A stretch of DNA of 64,000 nt, taken from the NCBI GenBank assembly GCA_007449985.2, contig VIIQ02000575.1, positions 124,001-188,000 on the forward strand. Direction: 5' to 3'. The notes beneath the pieces are model-generated. The model had not been told where the DNA came from, did no database searches, and worked only from the letters and a program-made list of their open reading frames with translations. This document shows, piece by piece, positions 31,601-43,429 of this stretch (positions are counted from its first letter, which is position 1; each line of letters starts with the position of its first letter). Source of the DNA: Desmodesmus armatus (taxonomy: Eukaryota; Chlorophyta; Chlorophyceae; Sphaeropleales; Scenedesmaceae). The translations under genes were made by a program, and so were the position numbers.

Positions 31601-34170
31601 CGAACGACGAGTTCTGGTACGGCAGTAAGGACGAGTCCGAGGAGGATCACTCCGGTGAGGAGCAAGAGGAGCACCGCCAGCACAGCAACAGCGGCGATAG
31701 CGGGGACGACGACCAGGAGCGCCGACGCAGCGATGACAGCAGCGGTGAGGAGGACACAGCAAAGGAGAAGCCAAAGTCCCCTCGCAAGTATAAGTCCCTT
31801 GACGAAAACCCTGATGACGACCGGCCTGAATTCTCCAGGGACTCCCCCAGCCCCAAGTCAAAACCTGGCAAGGATTCCAAGTCTGATGCAGACGACTCCA
31901 CAGACAACAAGAAGGACTCCAGCAGCAGCAACGACGGCAGCAAGGAGCAGGATGACAGCACCAGCGCCAGCAAGGAGCCATGCATCAACATTGAGGATAT
32001 CCCGGCCACAAAGGGCGGCTACAGGTTCGTGCCGCCCACCATGCGCAGCAAGCTGTGCAAGAAGCCGGCTGCGGCCACCAAGCCCGGCAAGGACTCGAAG
32101 AAGTACGAGTCCCTAGAGGACGATGGCAGCAGCAGCAACTCTGACAGCAAGGACGATGGCAGCAGCTCAGACAGTGGCGATGAGCAGAAGCCAAAGAAGG
32201 AGCAGAAGAAGTACCAGCGCTTGGACGAGGAGGACAGCACGGAAAAGCAGTACGAGCGCCCCAGCAAGGAGGACAGGGACTCTGAAGATAAGGACCCCAG
32301 CTCTGACAAGGACTCCGGCTCCGACAGTGACTCCTATTATGGAAGGGAGGACTCCGGCTCCAGTAACGACGAGTACGAGTACAAGAAACACGGCGACCGC
32401 AAGGATGACTACTCGACCACAAAGAAGGGCGGTTCAAAGAAGAAGTCTTCCAACAAGAAGGAACCAGAGGAGGATCTCTGGGAGTACCCGTACCCCTGGC
32501 CCATCGTGCGCGACGATGACTTCGGGTTCGATCTCCCAGACGGCAAGATCGAGGACAACTTCTGGATCAAGGCTAACAAGGATGGCTTCATCTACATGCC
32601 CAAGTGGGACCCAGAGCTGGCGCCAGACTACCACCCCAAAACTGACCGCGCAGGCAACAACGCGGTCGACACCGACAAGTACCTCGATCGCCAGTACGGC
32701 AAGGAGCTGCGGTGGAAGCGGGTGGGCGGCGACGCCAGGGAGGTGTCCTCAGAGGTTGAAGCAGACAGCCGCAGCAGCCGCCAGAAGGACATCATGGCTA
32801 TGGGGCCCAAGGATGTCATGCGTCAATACACCGACAGCCGCAGTGAGAGCCGCAGCGCCCCTAGCCCTACCAGCAGCAGTGTAAGGGATCCCAGGAGCAG
32901 GGTGGTGGAGCAGCAGGGGCCCGGCGGCAGGAGCAGCAGCGACAGCAGGGCACCGGTCGAGCACAGGCCAAACCAGCGCAGCAGCTTGCCCAACAGCGGC
33001 AACAGCAGGGCGCCTAGCAGCAGCCCCCAGAGCAGGGGAAGTGGCAACAGCCAGGGCAGGCAGCAGGGTATGAGGGCTCCTGATAGTGCCCAGCTGCGTT
33101 CCAAGCAGATGCCCACCTCAGCCCCTAGGCCCGGCCAGTCAAACAGGCAGGACATTATGCACAAGACCAGCCTTGACGGACCCTCCGCCGGACCTTCCCG
33201 CCCAATTGTCCCTAAGGCCAAGCCTGTCTCAGCTCTGCAGCCCAAGCCCACTGCAGGAGCACTACCCAACAGGAGCCAGGCCTCTCAGGGTCCCATGCAA
33301 CCTCGGCCCCAGCAACGCAGCGGCGGCTACAGCGGTTACCGCCCAGTGTTCGGCATCAACAACCAGGTGCATCTGCAGAAGGGTCCCGTCCACGGCATGG
33401 AGGCCAAGCTCATGTCTGGCCCTAACAGCCAAGCCGGCAACACCCAGGCCTCTTTGATGACCACGCACGGCTCTGTAAACCCAGGGGTGCAGCAGCAGCT
33501 CACAACAGGGGCTGCAGATGCTGTCCAGGGGAAGGTGCTCTACTGGTCATATGGTGCAAAGGGAGAGCTGGTCCCTGTGTACACTGAGTCACAGGCAGAC
33601 TCTGCAGGCACTGGCAGCACAGCAACAGCAGGAATAGACTCAGCGGATTCCAGCAACCTTGCTGACGACTATGACGTTGTGCAGGACAGCAGTAGCCCCG
33701 CAGTAGGAAGTGCCGTGCAGCAGGGAGCAGCACTACAGGCTGCTGCAGCAGACAGCTATGATCCTGCAGATGACTACGAGCCTGTAGCAGCGGCACCAAT
33801 GCCGGCAGGCACTTACTCAGCTGAGTTTGAGGCCGTGGCACCGCATACAGGTGTGGTCACGGCAGCGCCACAGGCAGCTGCAGCACCAAAGGCACAAGCT
33901 TTCACCGCACCCTCCCTCAGGAACATTCTGTTGAGGTCTGCTGCTTCTGCTGCAACAGCCGCTGTGCCAGCAGCAGCTGACTCAGCAAGCACCCCTGCTG
34001 CCAGCCCTCAGGCGGCAGTTGGCATTGCTGCCACTGGCAGCAGCAGCAGCAGCACTGCCAAGGTTGCAACGGCAGCCGCCAGCACAGCCACAGCAGCAGC
34101 TGCCAAGTCCAGTGATGATGGCACTGTGCACATCATATCAGCTGTTGAGCTGGGACACAGGCAGCAGTGA
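22613..34170 (+). CDS. Giant secreted GH5 protein (GH5-B) with PADKP repeats and long disordered tail
   Basis: Nine exons: 22613-26071, 26288-26850, 27160-27683, 27925-28058, 28402-28896, 29195-29271, 29673-29700, 30032-30118 and 30383-34170. They join in phase except for one missing base in exon 9; restored, the product is about 3,051 residues. Order: signal peptide (MFLTLVIAAVLVDASA); Pro/Ala/Lys repeats, residues about 120-985; accessory domain shared with GH5-A; GH5 core with acid/base Glu about 1473 (VMNEPDSMG) and nucleophile Glu about 1701 (VIGETGSN); a PPSPKP-type extensin-like linker from 1790; then an Arg/Pro/Gln and later Lys/Asp/Ser-rich tail. A roughly 90-residue Ser/Gly-rich insertion, absent from GH5-A, separates the catalytic residues. 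The frame shifts at the C run 30631-30635: PPGPSP should continue PVRKPPAPLPPR. The tail could instead be a separate gene, though no promoter or intron says so. Likely role: wall or matrix glucan remodelling. Confidence 0.8.
22981..25560 (+). repeat. Coding repeat array: Pro-Ala-Asp-Lys-Pro / Ala-Ala-Ala-Glu-(Gln)-Pro-Lys units
   Basis: About 860 codons are built from short units of the kind KPADKPA followed by AAAE(Q)PKPAD. The first part (to about 24050) favours KPADKPADKP; the second uses KPVQKPAAAEPKP. Larger blocks are also duplicated, for example one ending PKPVQNPAAAEPKP at about 24490 and again at 24750. The array is in frame throughout and lysine is regularly spaced, giving a basic proline-rich rod. 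Confidence 0.95.
29369..29477 (+). ncRNA. Long intronic hairpin, candidate small-RNA precursor
   Basis: Within the intron between GH5-B exons 6 and 7 (29272-29672), the arm 29369-29406 and the arm 29442-29477 are inverse complements over about 35 positions. The core GTAGGTTTGAGTGTTGACTG pairs without mismatch, and a 35-nt loop separates the arms. Length, near-perfect pairing and intronic location fit an algal microRNA-type precursor or a small fold-back element. Expression cannot be judged here. Confidence 0.4.
29484..29522. repeat. Two copies of a 17-bp direct repeat next to the hairpin
   Basis: GACACACTACAGACTGA occurs twice, separated by two to three bases. Confidence 0.85.
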
Positions 34171-37100
34171 CCATCTGGACTGTGGTCACTTTCCCGCGTG
34201 CGTCCGTGGTTGGGCGCGTCGCAGGCAGCAGCTGGCATGCTAGTTGGTTCCGACTGCCCTGTGTAGCGGAACTTGTCTGGTGTGCTGCACTGCCTGCTGG
34301 TGCCGAAGTGTGGATTATTTCCGAGGGGAAATCCAAGAGCGGGATGTTGTGTGTTGCGGACTTGACAACTGCACGTTTGTTAGCAAGGAATACGTAGGGT
34401 TCTCTGCAGGGGTGGACTGGTGAGGCAGATTGAAGTTGGCGGGAGGGCGGGTGGGTGGAAAGGGAGGGTCAGGGCGCACAGCATATGTGTGCGGACAAAC
34501 AAACTGATGCATTTTGACCGTTTTCATTTGGTGGAGGTTGAACTGTGCATGTTTCTGACTGTTTGCATGCTGGTCAGGCCTGCTGTTAGGGGGGGCAGGC
34601 GGCACTGTGCCGGGCAACTGCTGCAGTGACTTACACATGTCATTGCAGCTGCTGAAACGGGGATTGAGAAATGCATGGGCAAGGCATCTATGAGTATCAA
34701 GCATACACCTTACCTGCTTATGTCAGGTATGCTGAAGATGTGGCCTTGCTGCATCTTTCTGTCTCAGGAAAGTCTTGTGTTTCAAAGTTGTAGTAGTACT
34801 CGAGTAGGTTGGCAGAAGCAACAGCTAAGTAGTGCTGTTTAAAGGTCAACCACAGCAGTGGCGGTTACTGTGGGCCTGCAGACGGCGACTTCAGAGCCAC
34901 ACCAGCAGTTCAATGCAGCTGCAACAGCATGTAGTGTCCATCTTGCCCACTGGGGTTTAGGCCTTCATGAGGGGCCTTCAAACTTGCCTTTAGGGGAACT
35001 GCATACATGTTGATGCTGGTATATGCAGCTTTGTAGGTTTAGCAGGCACAGCAGGCTGCTCGGTGTCTCATGCAATGCATAGCGCATGGTGGGTCACATG
35101 CACGGTGTCCTGCTGTGCCGCCTGTGATCGTGTGGCAATCAGGCAGGCTGTCTTATGGGAGCTGGCACGGTATCGTTCCCTTGACCAGTAAATGACTGCA
35201 TGCAAGAAAGTGTCAATTTTTATGGTTTGTTTGTTTCATTCAACCGAGCTGTTGGTAACACATTATGTTGACTGACAGACTACAGACGTCACGAGGTGAA
35301 CTACAGGAGGTTAGAGGTTCAACATGTTGCATGCAGTACTTGCTTGCGGGTGCATGCATAGCCGCATGGTCTTGGTCATCCAACCAGCTTGTTGCACAGC
35401 GCCCACACAGGAACAACCTGTGAAGAGAGGACTGCACCATCCACAGCAATCCATCACAAGGACCACAATGGATCCAGCCAACCTGCTTGGTTGGGTTCTG
35501 CACACCAAGCTGGTGCACAGCACCACATCTCCACAACAACACATACATATGTCACATGACAGGCACCGCGTGCGTGGGCACAAGGAATGGCAGAACAGCA
35601 AACAAGTGATGTCACTTGCTGCACACACAAGCAAGCAAGCTTGGCAGACCACACACCCCATACCAGGCACAATGGGTCTTTCTTGGGGCAAAGCAAGGCT
35701 TGACACAGCGGCAGAGCTTCAAGTGCAGCCAGTCTGACAACAGTTGCCAACAAACACCACCATCAAACATGGCACAGCAGCTGTGACTTGTCTGTTCCAA
35801 CAGACAGTGTGCACAGCATGCTCAAAGCACAACCCCTGGCTGCTCCACCTCGTTCCACCTGCATGCATGTGATGCGCTTGGGCACCAACCGTCACCTTGC
35901 CATGTTCTCACAGCCGGCATACCCACATGCAAAGCCCCTGCCCAGGAAACCACAGGGCTCAAGCACACGGCTGCCAGTCCTGCACACGGCCAAAACTGCA
36001 GGCAGCAACAAGCCACTGCCTCAAAAGCCACACACGCAGCCAGCAAGCACCAGCAACAGTAGGCGATGCCATGCTGGCACTCATGCGGGGGGATTCATAT
36101 AAGACTGTACAAAGTCACACTTGCAAGGAGACAGGGAGTGTGATAAACATTGTACTGTACAAAGCGCCGCCCCCTGGCAGGCGGGCATCCCCAGACGGCC
36201 CACAGGCCTAAATATACTACATCGTCTGCAGCGTCTCAGACATAACGCAGGAGGTGTGTGCTGTCATCAATGGTACACGTGCATCTGCACAGGGGTTGTG
36301 AGTGAGACACACACACACACACGACACATCTTTGCGCCAGACACACAAAAGATGGAGGGAACCCCCACGTACTTTCGTTGTCAGCACACACACGCGCATG
36401 CACCCAGGGGCAGCTGTCCAAGCGGTCCCCGGAAGCAAAACAGGTGCACACCCACCCCAAGGGACAGCCAGGGGGCCGAACACATCCACACATATCAACA
36501 CCAGCCCAATAACGCATCCTCAACCTGCGCCCACAGAGGGTGCAAGTCAAGCAAGCAATGTAAGGACAGCGATACCTCGGCAAACACTACAGCCAATGTG
36601 GGTGCAAAGAAGTGCAGGCACCTGGGGGAGGACACGGAATACGCACCACTCATCTTGCACCACAAAATGCTTCCTTGCAGCCTTGCAAGACCATGCCTGT
36701 CGCCACAGCTGTGCACAATGCGTCAGGCGCCAAGCTTGCGAGAAACACGGCTGGACAATTGCAAAGGAAACACATGCAAGACGACTGTGATGCAACACAG
36801 GTAGGCAGGCACACAGTGCAGCATGGCAGCGTGGCCCCGGGGTGTGATCCGGGGCGGCTGCATGATGCAGGCAACATACCAAACCGGGCGGCTGCATGAT
36901 GCAGGCAACATATCAAACACAAGCATGCATTGCTGCGTGCCCTCAAGCCAAGCTGTGAGCCTGCACCCGCGATATGCCCAGGACCGGCTCTGAGGATGCC
37001 CTCCAATTGCAAAGAGGCACGGCGATGGCACAGCACGACTCTGCAGATGCCTCTGAACTTGCAAGCAGGAACAGAAACGGTGAGGCACAACGCTGTGCAT

Positions 37101-37837
37101 TCGCAAGGAGGCCCCGGTCCTGGATGCGCACCCATAGCATAAAATATCCCACAAGCACATCGGGAAACTGGAGATATGCATGCACCCCAGCAGGACACCA
37201 ACCACAGCACTCACTCAACATGTCCACAAGGATTCACAGTGTGCAAGTGCACCTGGCAGTAGTGCCACGAGCACCCCAAGAACCTCAAACAGACAAAACG
37301 TGCCACATGCACTCCTTGTACAGCATGATCTGTGGGCGAAATGCCGCAAGGACAAGCGAATCAGTGCTGAGTGAAACCCCATCGACACAGCTTGGTACAC
37401 CCCACCAATCTGCCCCCATCTGGCTACCGCAGCCCAAGCACAGCCTACCCCATGCGTGAGTGGGGCAGCACAACAAGTGCTGCGCATTCAACTCGCACTC
37501 CAGCACGCACCAACAGTCACTGTCAGTCCCAGACACTGACTACACCACCAGCAGCATCAACAACAAAAAAAACGCGCACAGAACACACCCCAAAGTGCAC
37601 AGTCCTCCTGCAAAAGCACATGCACAGACACACCTGCAGACTGCACAGACTTGAACTTTGCAACCACACACCTGCTCACCACCCCCATCCTGCCCTACAG
37701 GGCCAAAGCAGCCTGCAGCTGACACCGTGCTTAGGCACAGCAGGCACAAGAGGCATGCACGACCTGCCGGCAGGCCCTCCCAGCCGCTGCCACGGCACCA
37801 CAGCCCCCACCGCACACCCCACATGCTGCATGCCTGC
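34171..37837. other. Intergenic region between GH5-B and the PI4-kinase
   Basis: About 3.7 kb separating converging genes. It should hold both 3' UTRs. No domain, splice-compatible exon or TGTAA motif near either stop codon was recognised. It has CA-rich tracts and a 36-bp tandem duplication at 36849-36919. Confidence 0.5.
36849..36919. repeat. Two adjacent copies of a 36-bp unit
   Basis: GGCGGCTGCATGATGCAGGC plus AACATA(C/T)CAAAC is repeated head to tail with small differences. Confidence 0.85.
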
Positions 37838-40800
37838 TCAGAAGCGTGGGCACGACATGGCGACGGTGCCGAGGCCTGCTGCCTGCGAGGCGCCCCGCCA
37901 GGCGCCCTTGCCGGGCCGCAGCGCATCATCCATGAACGCCAGCAGCTCCTGCATGAACGCCTGCCACTGCTGCTCGCTGAGCCCGCTCAGCACCTCGTTG
38001 GTGGCGCGGGGCGGGGCCCGGATGACAGGGGGCGGGTACATCGCCTTGTGCAGCCCGGTGCGGCGACGGGGGCCCCCTGCTGCCTTCTTCACATTCATGC
38101 AGCGACCTACCGTTGCGAGGCCGGCCTTGGACTTGAGGTCACGGAACATCCAGCCGCCGCTGGCCACCTGCATTGAGCGAGCCATGTCGCCTGCACCGCC
38201 GTCGCTGATGGGGCCAGACAGCGCAGGGCCCAGCGGGGAGCACAGGCTGCCGCCAGCACTCAGCGTGCCACAGACCGACACTGCTGCTGCACCCTCGCCA
38301 TCGGCACCGCTGCTTGCTGTTGCCAGGCGGGAGAAGGCAGAGGGTGGCGGTGTCTGCAGCTGCACGGTGCTGCTGAGGTACTGAGACAGCACCTCTGCCT
38401 GCCTCAAGCTGCCCGCAGCTGCCATGACCACATCATCCTGCTCGGCCGCTGCCGCGCCCCCACCGCTGCCAGCGCCTGCTGCTGCAGGCAGGCGCCCTAG
38501 GGGGCTGGCGCCACGCGCACAGCGCACCTCCCGGCCAACGGGTGTGTGTGCTGCGCTGCTGCCGCTGTCGTCATCCAGGTCAAATAGCAGGTCCCCATCT
38601 GCGCCTGGCCTGCCCAGTGACATAGCCGTCGGCAGGTTGCAGGTGGTGCCCTCGCTGATCACCGACCCCATGTCTGCGCTGGGCACCTTGCCTGTGTGTG
38701 CAAGGTCCCCTGGACCAACCCCAGGCCGCTGCACCTGCTCGCCTGCAAGCTCCCCAGACGCTGCTGTCATGACCGCCAGCCGTGACGGCTGCGGGGCCTG
38801 CTGCTGCTGCTGGGACGTGCTGAGCACCATGGGGCTGCCGGCCAGGCTGCCGCTGCTATGCTCCTGCTCGGAGGACTCATCCAGCTCGCTGCTGCAGTCC
38901 TCTTCCAGGAGGTCCTCCTCGTCCTCCTCCAGCACAGCGGTGGGGAAGCCGTCGCTGCTGTGGGAGCTGCTCAGCATGGAGGCAGTCAGCTCGCGTGTCT
39001 CAACAGCCTGCAGGACAAGCCACAGCCACATATGTTCGTTGACATGCGGTTTGATTGAGTGAGGTTTGTGCACCAACAGCAGCCATGCCGTGAAGCACAG
39101 CGGCCCAGAGGAGGGTCAGCGCTGCTGCTGGACTCTTTGCGCGCGCTGCTGGCTAACAGCGCAAGCAACAAGTAATTGCTGGGGAACTGGCCTCTCAGCT
39201 GCGTGCAGGTGCGGACCGACACCACATAACACCAGCACAACATACAGCACACGGTTGCAGGAGATCCTGTGGGGTGCAGACAAGTTGCAGGAAACCCCTT
39301 GGGGTGCAAGCAAGACCATCATGTTGGCACGCACCTGCCGGGCAGCAATGCAAGCCTTCTCCAGTTCACTTGGGTTGCTGTCATCGCCGTCCAGTGCATC
39401 CAGGGGCCTGCTGGCTAGTGCACCAATGTCTGCCAGGCTGAGGCCAGCAGCCGCGCAGCGCTGCAGGAAGTTTGTAGAGACCTCCAGCACGCGCAGGCAC
39501 TCTGGGCGCAGGTTGGGCAGCTCCTGCAGGCAGCACAGCACAGCACAGCACAGCACAGAAGGGCTGTGTAAGAACATGTCCTAAGCAGGAGTGCATGGCC
39601 ACAAACACATCCATCACATCAGCAGAAGCCGCTTGAGGATGACCACCACCACATGCAGTGAAGTGGCTCGTTTTGGAAATATTGCCACAGTCAGTGCCAG
39701 CTCAGCACAGTCATGCGCAACCCCCGATCAACTGCTGCCACAGGCATGCGCGCCCAGACACATTCCAAACGCATTCCAACCCTGAACACCCTACCTGCTG
39801 CAGCAGCGCGATGTCGCCAGCAGCATCCAGCCGTGCAATGTACTTCAGCTCCTCCTCACTGAAGGGCAGGCAGGCCTGGGGCCAGTGCAGCCACTCAAAG
39901 TAAGGCGCCTCCAGCGCCTCAGGCAGGCAGAAGCCATGGTCGATCGGGATGAGCTCATACTCGCTGCCGGCCACCGCCACTACTGCGGTGTTGGAGAGGA
40001 AACTGGGCGCGCGGGAACCAAGCGTCCTGGTGCTGCCCGTGAACGCTGCCAGGTCCCTGCAGCTGCCAGTGAGCTGTGGCTGGCGCACCAGGATGTTTCC
40101 TGCGTGCCGGTCTGTGTTGAACAGCCGGATGTCCAGGATGCCGATGGCATGCACGTCCCTTGTGCGGAAGCGACTCGCACCAAAGTCGCTGGTGTCCGCA
40201 ATGTGGTACACGAACTCCTGCAGGGACCCCAGCTTCAGCAACTGCTCTGCGGTGCTGACAGCATCGCCGCTGCTGTCGCTGTCCCTGGGGCCTGCTGGCG
40301 CATCTCCTGCAGCTGCTGCGGCTGTGATGACTGACGCCATGCTGCAAACGCTGCTTGTGCGCGCGCTCATGTTGCTGGGGCCGCCGCCGCCCCCTGCAGC
40401 AACAGCGGTGCTGGGCGCATACTTGTAGTTGAACGCTGGGTGCCGTGCGCGCACCAGCACAGTGTGCGGGACCTGCATGCATGTGCGCACAAAGAGCAGG
40501 ACGGGTCAGCACAGCAGCAGGGTGTTGAGGACACATCTGCCCACAAACCTTGACAGGTGACGAGCTGTGTCGCCTGGAAAACAAGCACCAAGCCGGCTGA
40601 CCCAACCTGCGACCCATCACTGTTCAACTGGTGCTGAGGCGCCCAGCCAGCGAGTCAGACAGGTCAGCGCACCTGTGCATAGTGGTCATGGTCCAGCAGG
40701 TACGCAGCCACCTCCCGCATGGCTGCCTCCCCCACACGAACTGTCGACTTCCAGCCGGGGTCTCCCAGGTTGCGGCCGACATAGCCCTTGGGGTTGGCAG

Positions 40801-41940
40801 GTGCCAGGGGCTCCTCGTCACAAGGCTTGAAGATGGCAACCTTGCGCCCGGCCTCGTTGGTGAAAAAATATGTCCCGCCCATGCCCTCGCGGGCAGCCTC
40901 TGGGTCTTGGCGCGCCTGCAGACACATTCAAACCAAGCAGCGACAGCTTAGCACACCCTCAATCTGCCTGATGCTGACATGTGCAAGTGCTGATGTGCAG
41001 GTCCAGGGCACCAACTACGTATGTGCTGACCTGCAGGACGGTTGGGACACCAGGCTGATGAACCGTGCAAGACCCACGGCACCCGTTTGCAGCCGAGATC
41101 AACTGCTTTGCTGGCGATCTGCGCAGCTGCGCCTGCCACCGCTGCAGCCAGTCAGCAAGCAAGCAAAGTTGCAACATCTGCTACAATCTGCGACAAAAAG
41201 CTGCTGCTGCATTTGCTGCAGGTGCGCACCTTGATGCCGCGCACAACAGACTTGACAAGCCGCCGCACCCCTGTGCTGGCATGTGCTGTGCAGGCCACTT
41301 CAATGTGGCCGTCCAGCTGCTGCTCGCTGCTGCCTGCCACACTGCCCATCAAACCAGGACCACCACCAGACCTGCACACCACAAGCAGCACAGCAGGCAA
41401 GCCCGATCAGCAGGCCGTGACAGCACGCAAGGTATAGCTGCAGCCATGCACTTGCTCACTGCATGCCCTGGGTATGGTTGCAACCATACCATGTACACCT
41501 GCCCTAGCTCCAGAGGAACAGTCCGCAAGTACACCCAACCACTGTGTTGCTTTGATGACAATGCATGTTGGCTGAAAGCACCCACCTGCTGATCTCGAGC
41601 AGACCACTCCATCCCACAGGAGTGCTTGGCTTGTCAACAGGCTGCCTGCTGTTATTGCCCACAGCAGCGATGACTACGCTGCTGTCACTGCAGCTGCTGC
41701 TGCTTCTTGAGCGGTCAGCTGCTGCAGGTGCTGCACAGCTGGCTGTGGGTGTAGATATGACGAATCCATGAGTGGTGGTGAACGATTCTGTAGTGCTGAA
41801 TGCAGACGCTTTGACCATGTCCAGACCCTGCGAGACGGACAGAGGACAGTGTGTTGTCCACCTGTGAACCTGCTGCTCAAACATGCAAGGTGGTCTGTGG
41901 GTGCATATAGCCAGCAAAAGCGTGTTACCTTGATGCCCAT
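37838..41940 (-). CDS. PI4KG: Phosphatidylinositol 4-kinase gamma-type (type II PI4K)
   Basis: The family phosphorylates phosphatidylinositol at position 4; plant gamma-type members can also act as protein kinases. Exons in coding order: 41929-41940 (tentative), 41586-41827, 41230-41329, 40673-40915, 39795-40472, 39335-39523 and 37838-39007, about 877 residues. Core motifs: GMGGTYFF and AIFKPCDEEP (ATP-binding lysine), NPKGYVGRNLGDPG, VRVGEAAMREVAAYLLDHDH, VLVRARHPAFNY, the catalytic DIRLFNTDRHAGN (about 314-326), ELIPIDHGFCLPE (metal-binding Asp about 377) and YFEWLHWPQ. A Gly/Ala/Ser insert sits before the catalytic loop. The 390-residue last exon is acidic/Ser-rich and specific to this protein. 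The start is uncertain: ATG 41940 splices in phase, but the frame is open further upstream. No ubiquitin-like domain was found, although some plant members have one. Confidence 0.85.
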
Positions 41941-43429
41941 GGAGGCGTCAGCAGCTGCAGGCAACACAGGACCACCGCACCCCTCACTCCGCTGCTGTGC
42001 ACCCTGACGTCCGCGCCCACCTGATGACTGTCAGACCCTGTCTCAGGCTGAACCACAACCATTGAGTTCTGTTGCATGTACATGACGGGCCAGCCTCGAT
42101 CGAGACGCTTCAGAGGATGGCACCCGAGGCACAAGCTTTGCACACCAGAAAGACGACCCTGCTGTCACTGCTGAGTGCTGCAGAGCACACCACACGGCGA
42201 AGATACAGAGGGGCTGTGCGTTGAGGGTTTGAACACAGCACGTCCTTTGCACGGACACGTATGCAGCGTGAAATTAGGAAGCGATCGTAGCGGGCTCTGG
42301 AGTGCTGAGCCAGGCATGGGTTGGCCTGTCGTGCTGAGGCCAAACGCCTGCAATTCAGGTCCTGAACTCTAATATTGCTTCGTTCCACCAGCTACCAGCG
42401 GCTGGGGAGGTGCAAGCACAATGTCTGTCTATCATCCCCAGGACCCTCACCGTCTCGTCCGAGGACCTCAATAGCTCTGAAACCAGTAATAGCCCTCTCT
42501 CGCTCCCTTCCTCTCAAGCGCGTGCCCTGTCTATGAAGCCAGCACAGCAAGGTGCTGTTGCTCTAGCTACAATCCCATGTTTCTTTGTGTTTAGCTCGGA
42601 ATAAAAGCCATGCACTCAGCAGGTTGGCCCTTGGCACACAGGTGCAATCGACAAAGTGTGACTCTGAGTGAGACCATAACCTTGCATGGCCGGGCGGAAG
42701 AGTCCTCCTCCCCTTACTGAACCTGAACCTCGTTTCTATGGGGTGTACCTTCCCCCTACCCCCCCCCCCCCCCCGACGTGCCCTCATAAGATAAGATTGA
42801 TTGAACGACTCTGCTGAAATGGCGGGCTAGCTTGGGGGTGTTCAGGGGGCCATGCCACCCTGGCCCAAGGCCTGTGACCCAGTTTGCACAAGCCCGCTGA
42901 GGGATGGTGGGGGGTCACCGTGTGTGCAAGGAGTGGGACTACGGGACACCTCAGCATGGGCACTTGACGAGTTCAGATTTGTCATCAACATCAACATCTA
43001 TTCAGCAAACCTGCCCAATGCCGTCCTGCACACGCGCCCGCCTGTCAACAACTTTTGACTCGAGATGACAATGGTGTCTCGTTGGGGCGACAAAGAGACG
43101 GGGATACTCCACCAACCGGCCACACACACAACAGCCCAGTGATCACAGCTGTTGGGGTCCTGGCAACGCGTCGCCTCACCAATGGTCAGTAACTTACACA
43201 CCTGGCCCGATGATCACCTTCCCGGGGCAAAGACGTTGAGGGGGGGAGGGGGGGGGGGGGGGGGTCGGTGTAACACTAACCACTCTCCCTGCTCTTTACA
43301 TGTTCTTCAACCTGACCCAAAGTCCCATACTGTGCTGATGGACGACCTTGCAAGCCCAGCTCACCAACACTCAAAGACCTGGTTCAGCAACCCTGACTTG
43401 GTTGAAACACCCTGGCCAAGCCCTGTCAG
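41941..43429. other. Region between the PI4-kinase start and NUP50 stop
   Basis: It may hide 5' exons of the kinase on the minus strand: one frame from ATG 42317 codes for a Ser/Pro-rich peptide starting MPGSALQSPLRSLPN, and a donor-like CAG|GTGGGC lies at 42021, but no in-phase path to 41827 could be fixed. A C run (42758-42775) and a G run (43241-43264) are present. Confidence 0.4.
43296..43300 (-). terminator. TGTAA polyadenylation motif of the NUP50-like gene
   Basis: On the minus strand TGTAA lies about 130 nt behind the stop codon at 43430; another occurs about 100 nt further on. Confidence 0.45.

Noticed and set aside
36121..37210. Overlapping open frames on both strands between GH5-B and the PI4-kinase
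   Set aside because: Translations are Cys/His/Thr-rich from CA-type low-complexity sequence, with no domain, no splice logic and no start context.
42410..42604. 64-codon plus-strand frame upstream of the kinase
   Set aside because: It is short and Ser-rich, with no motif, and lies where minus-strand 5' exons or UTR are expected.
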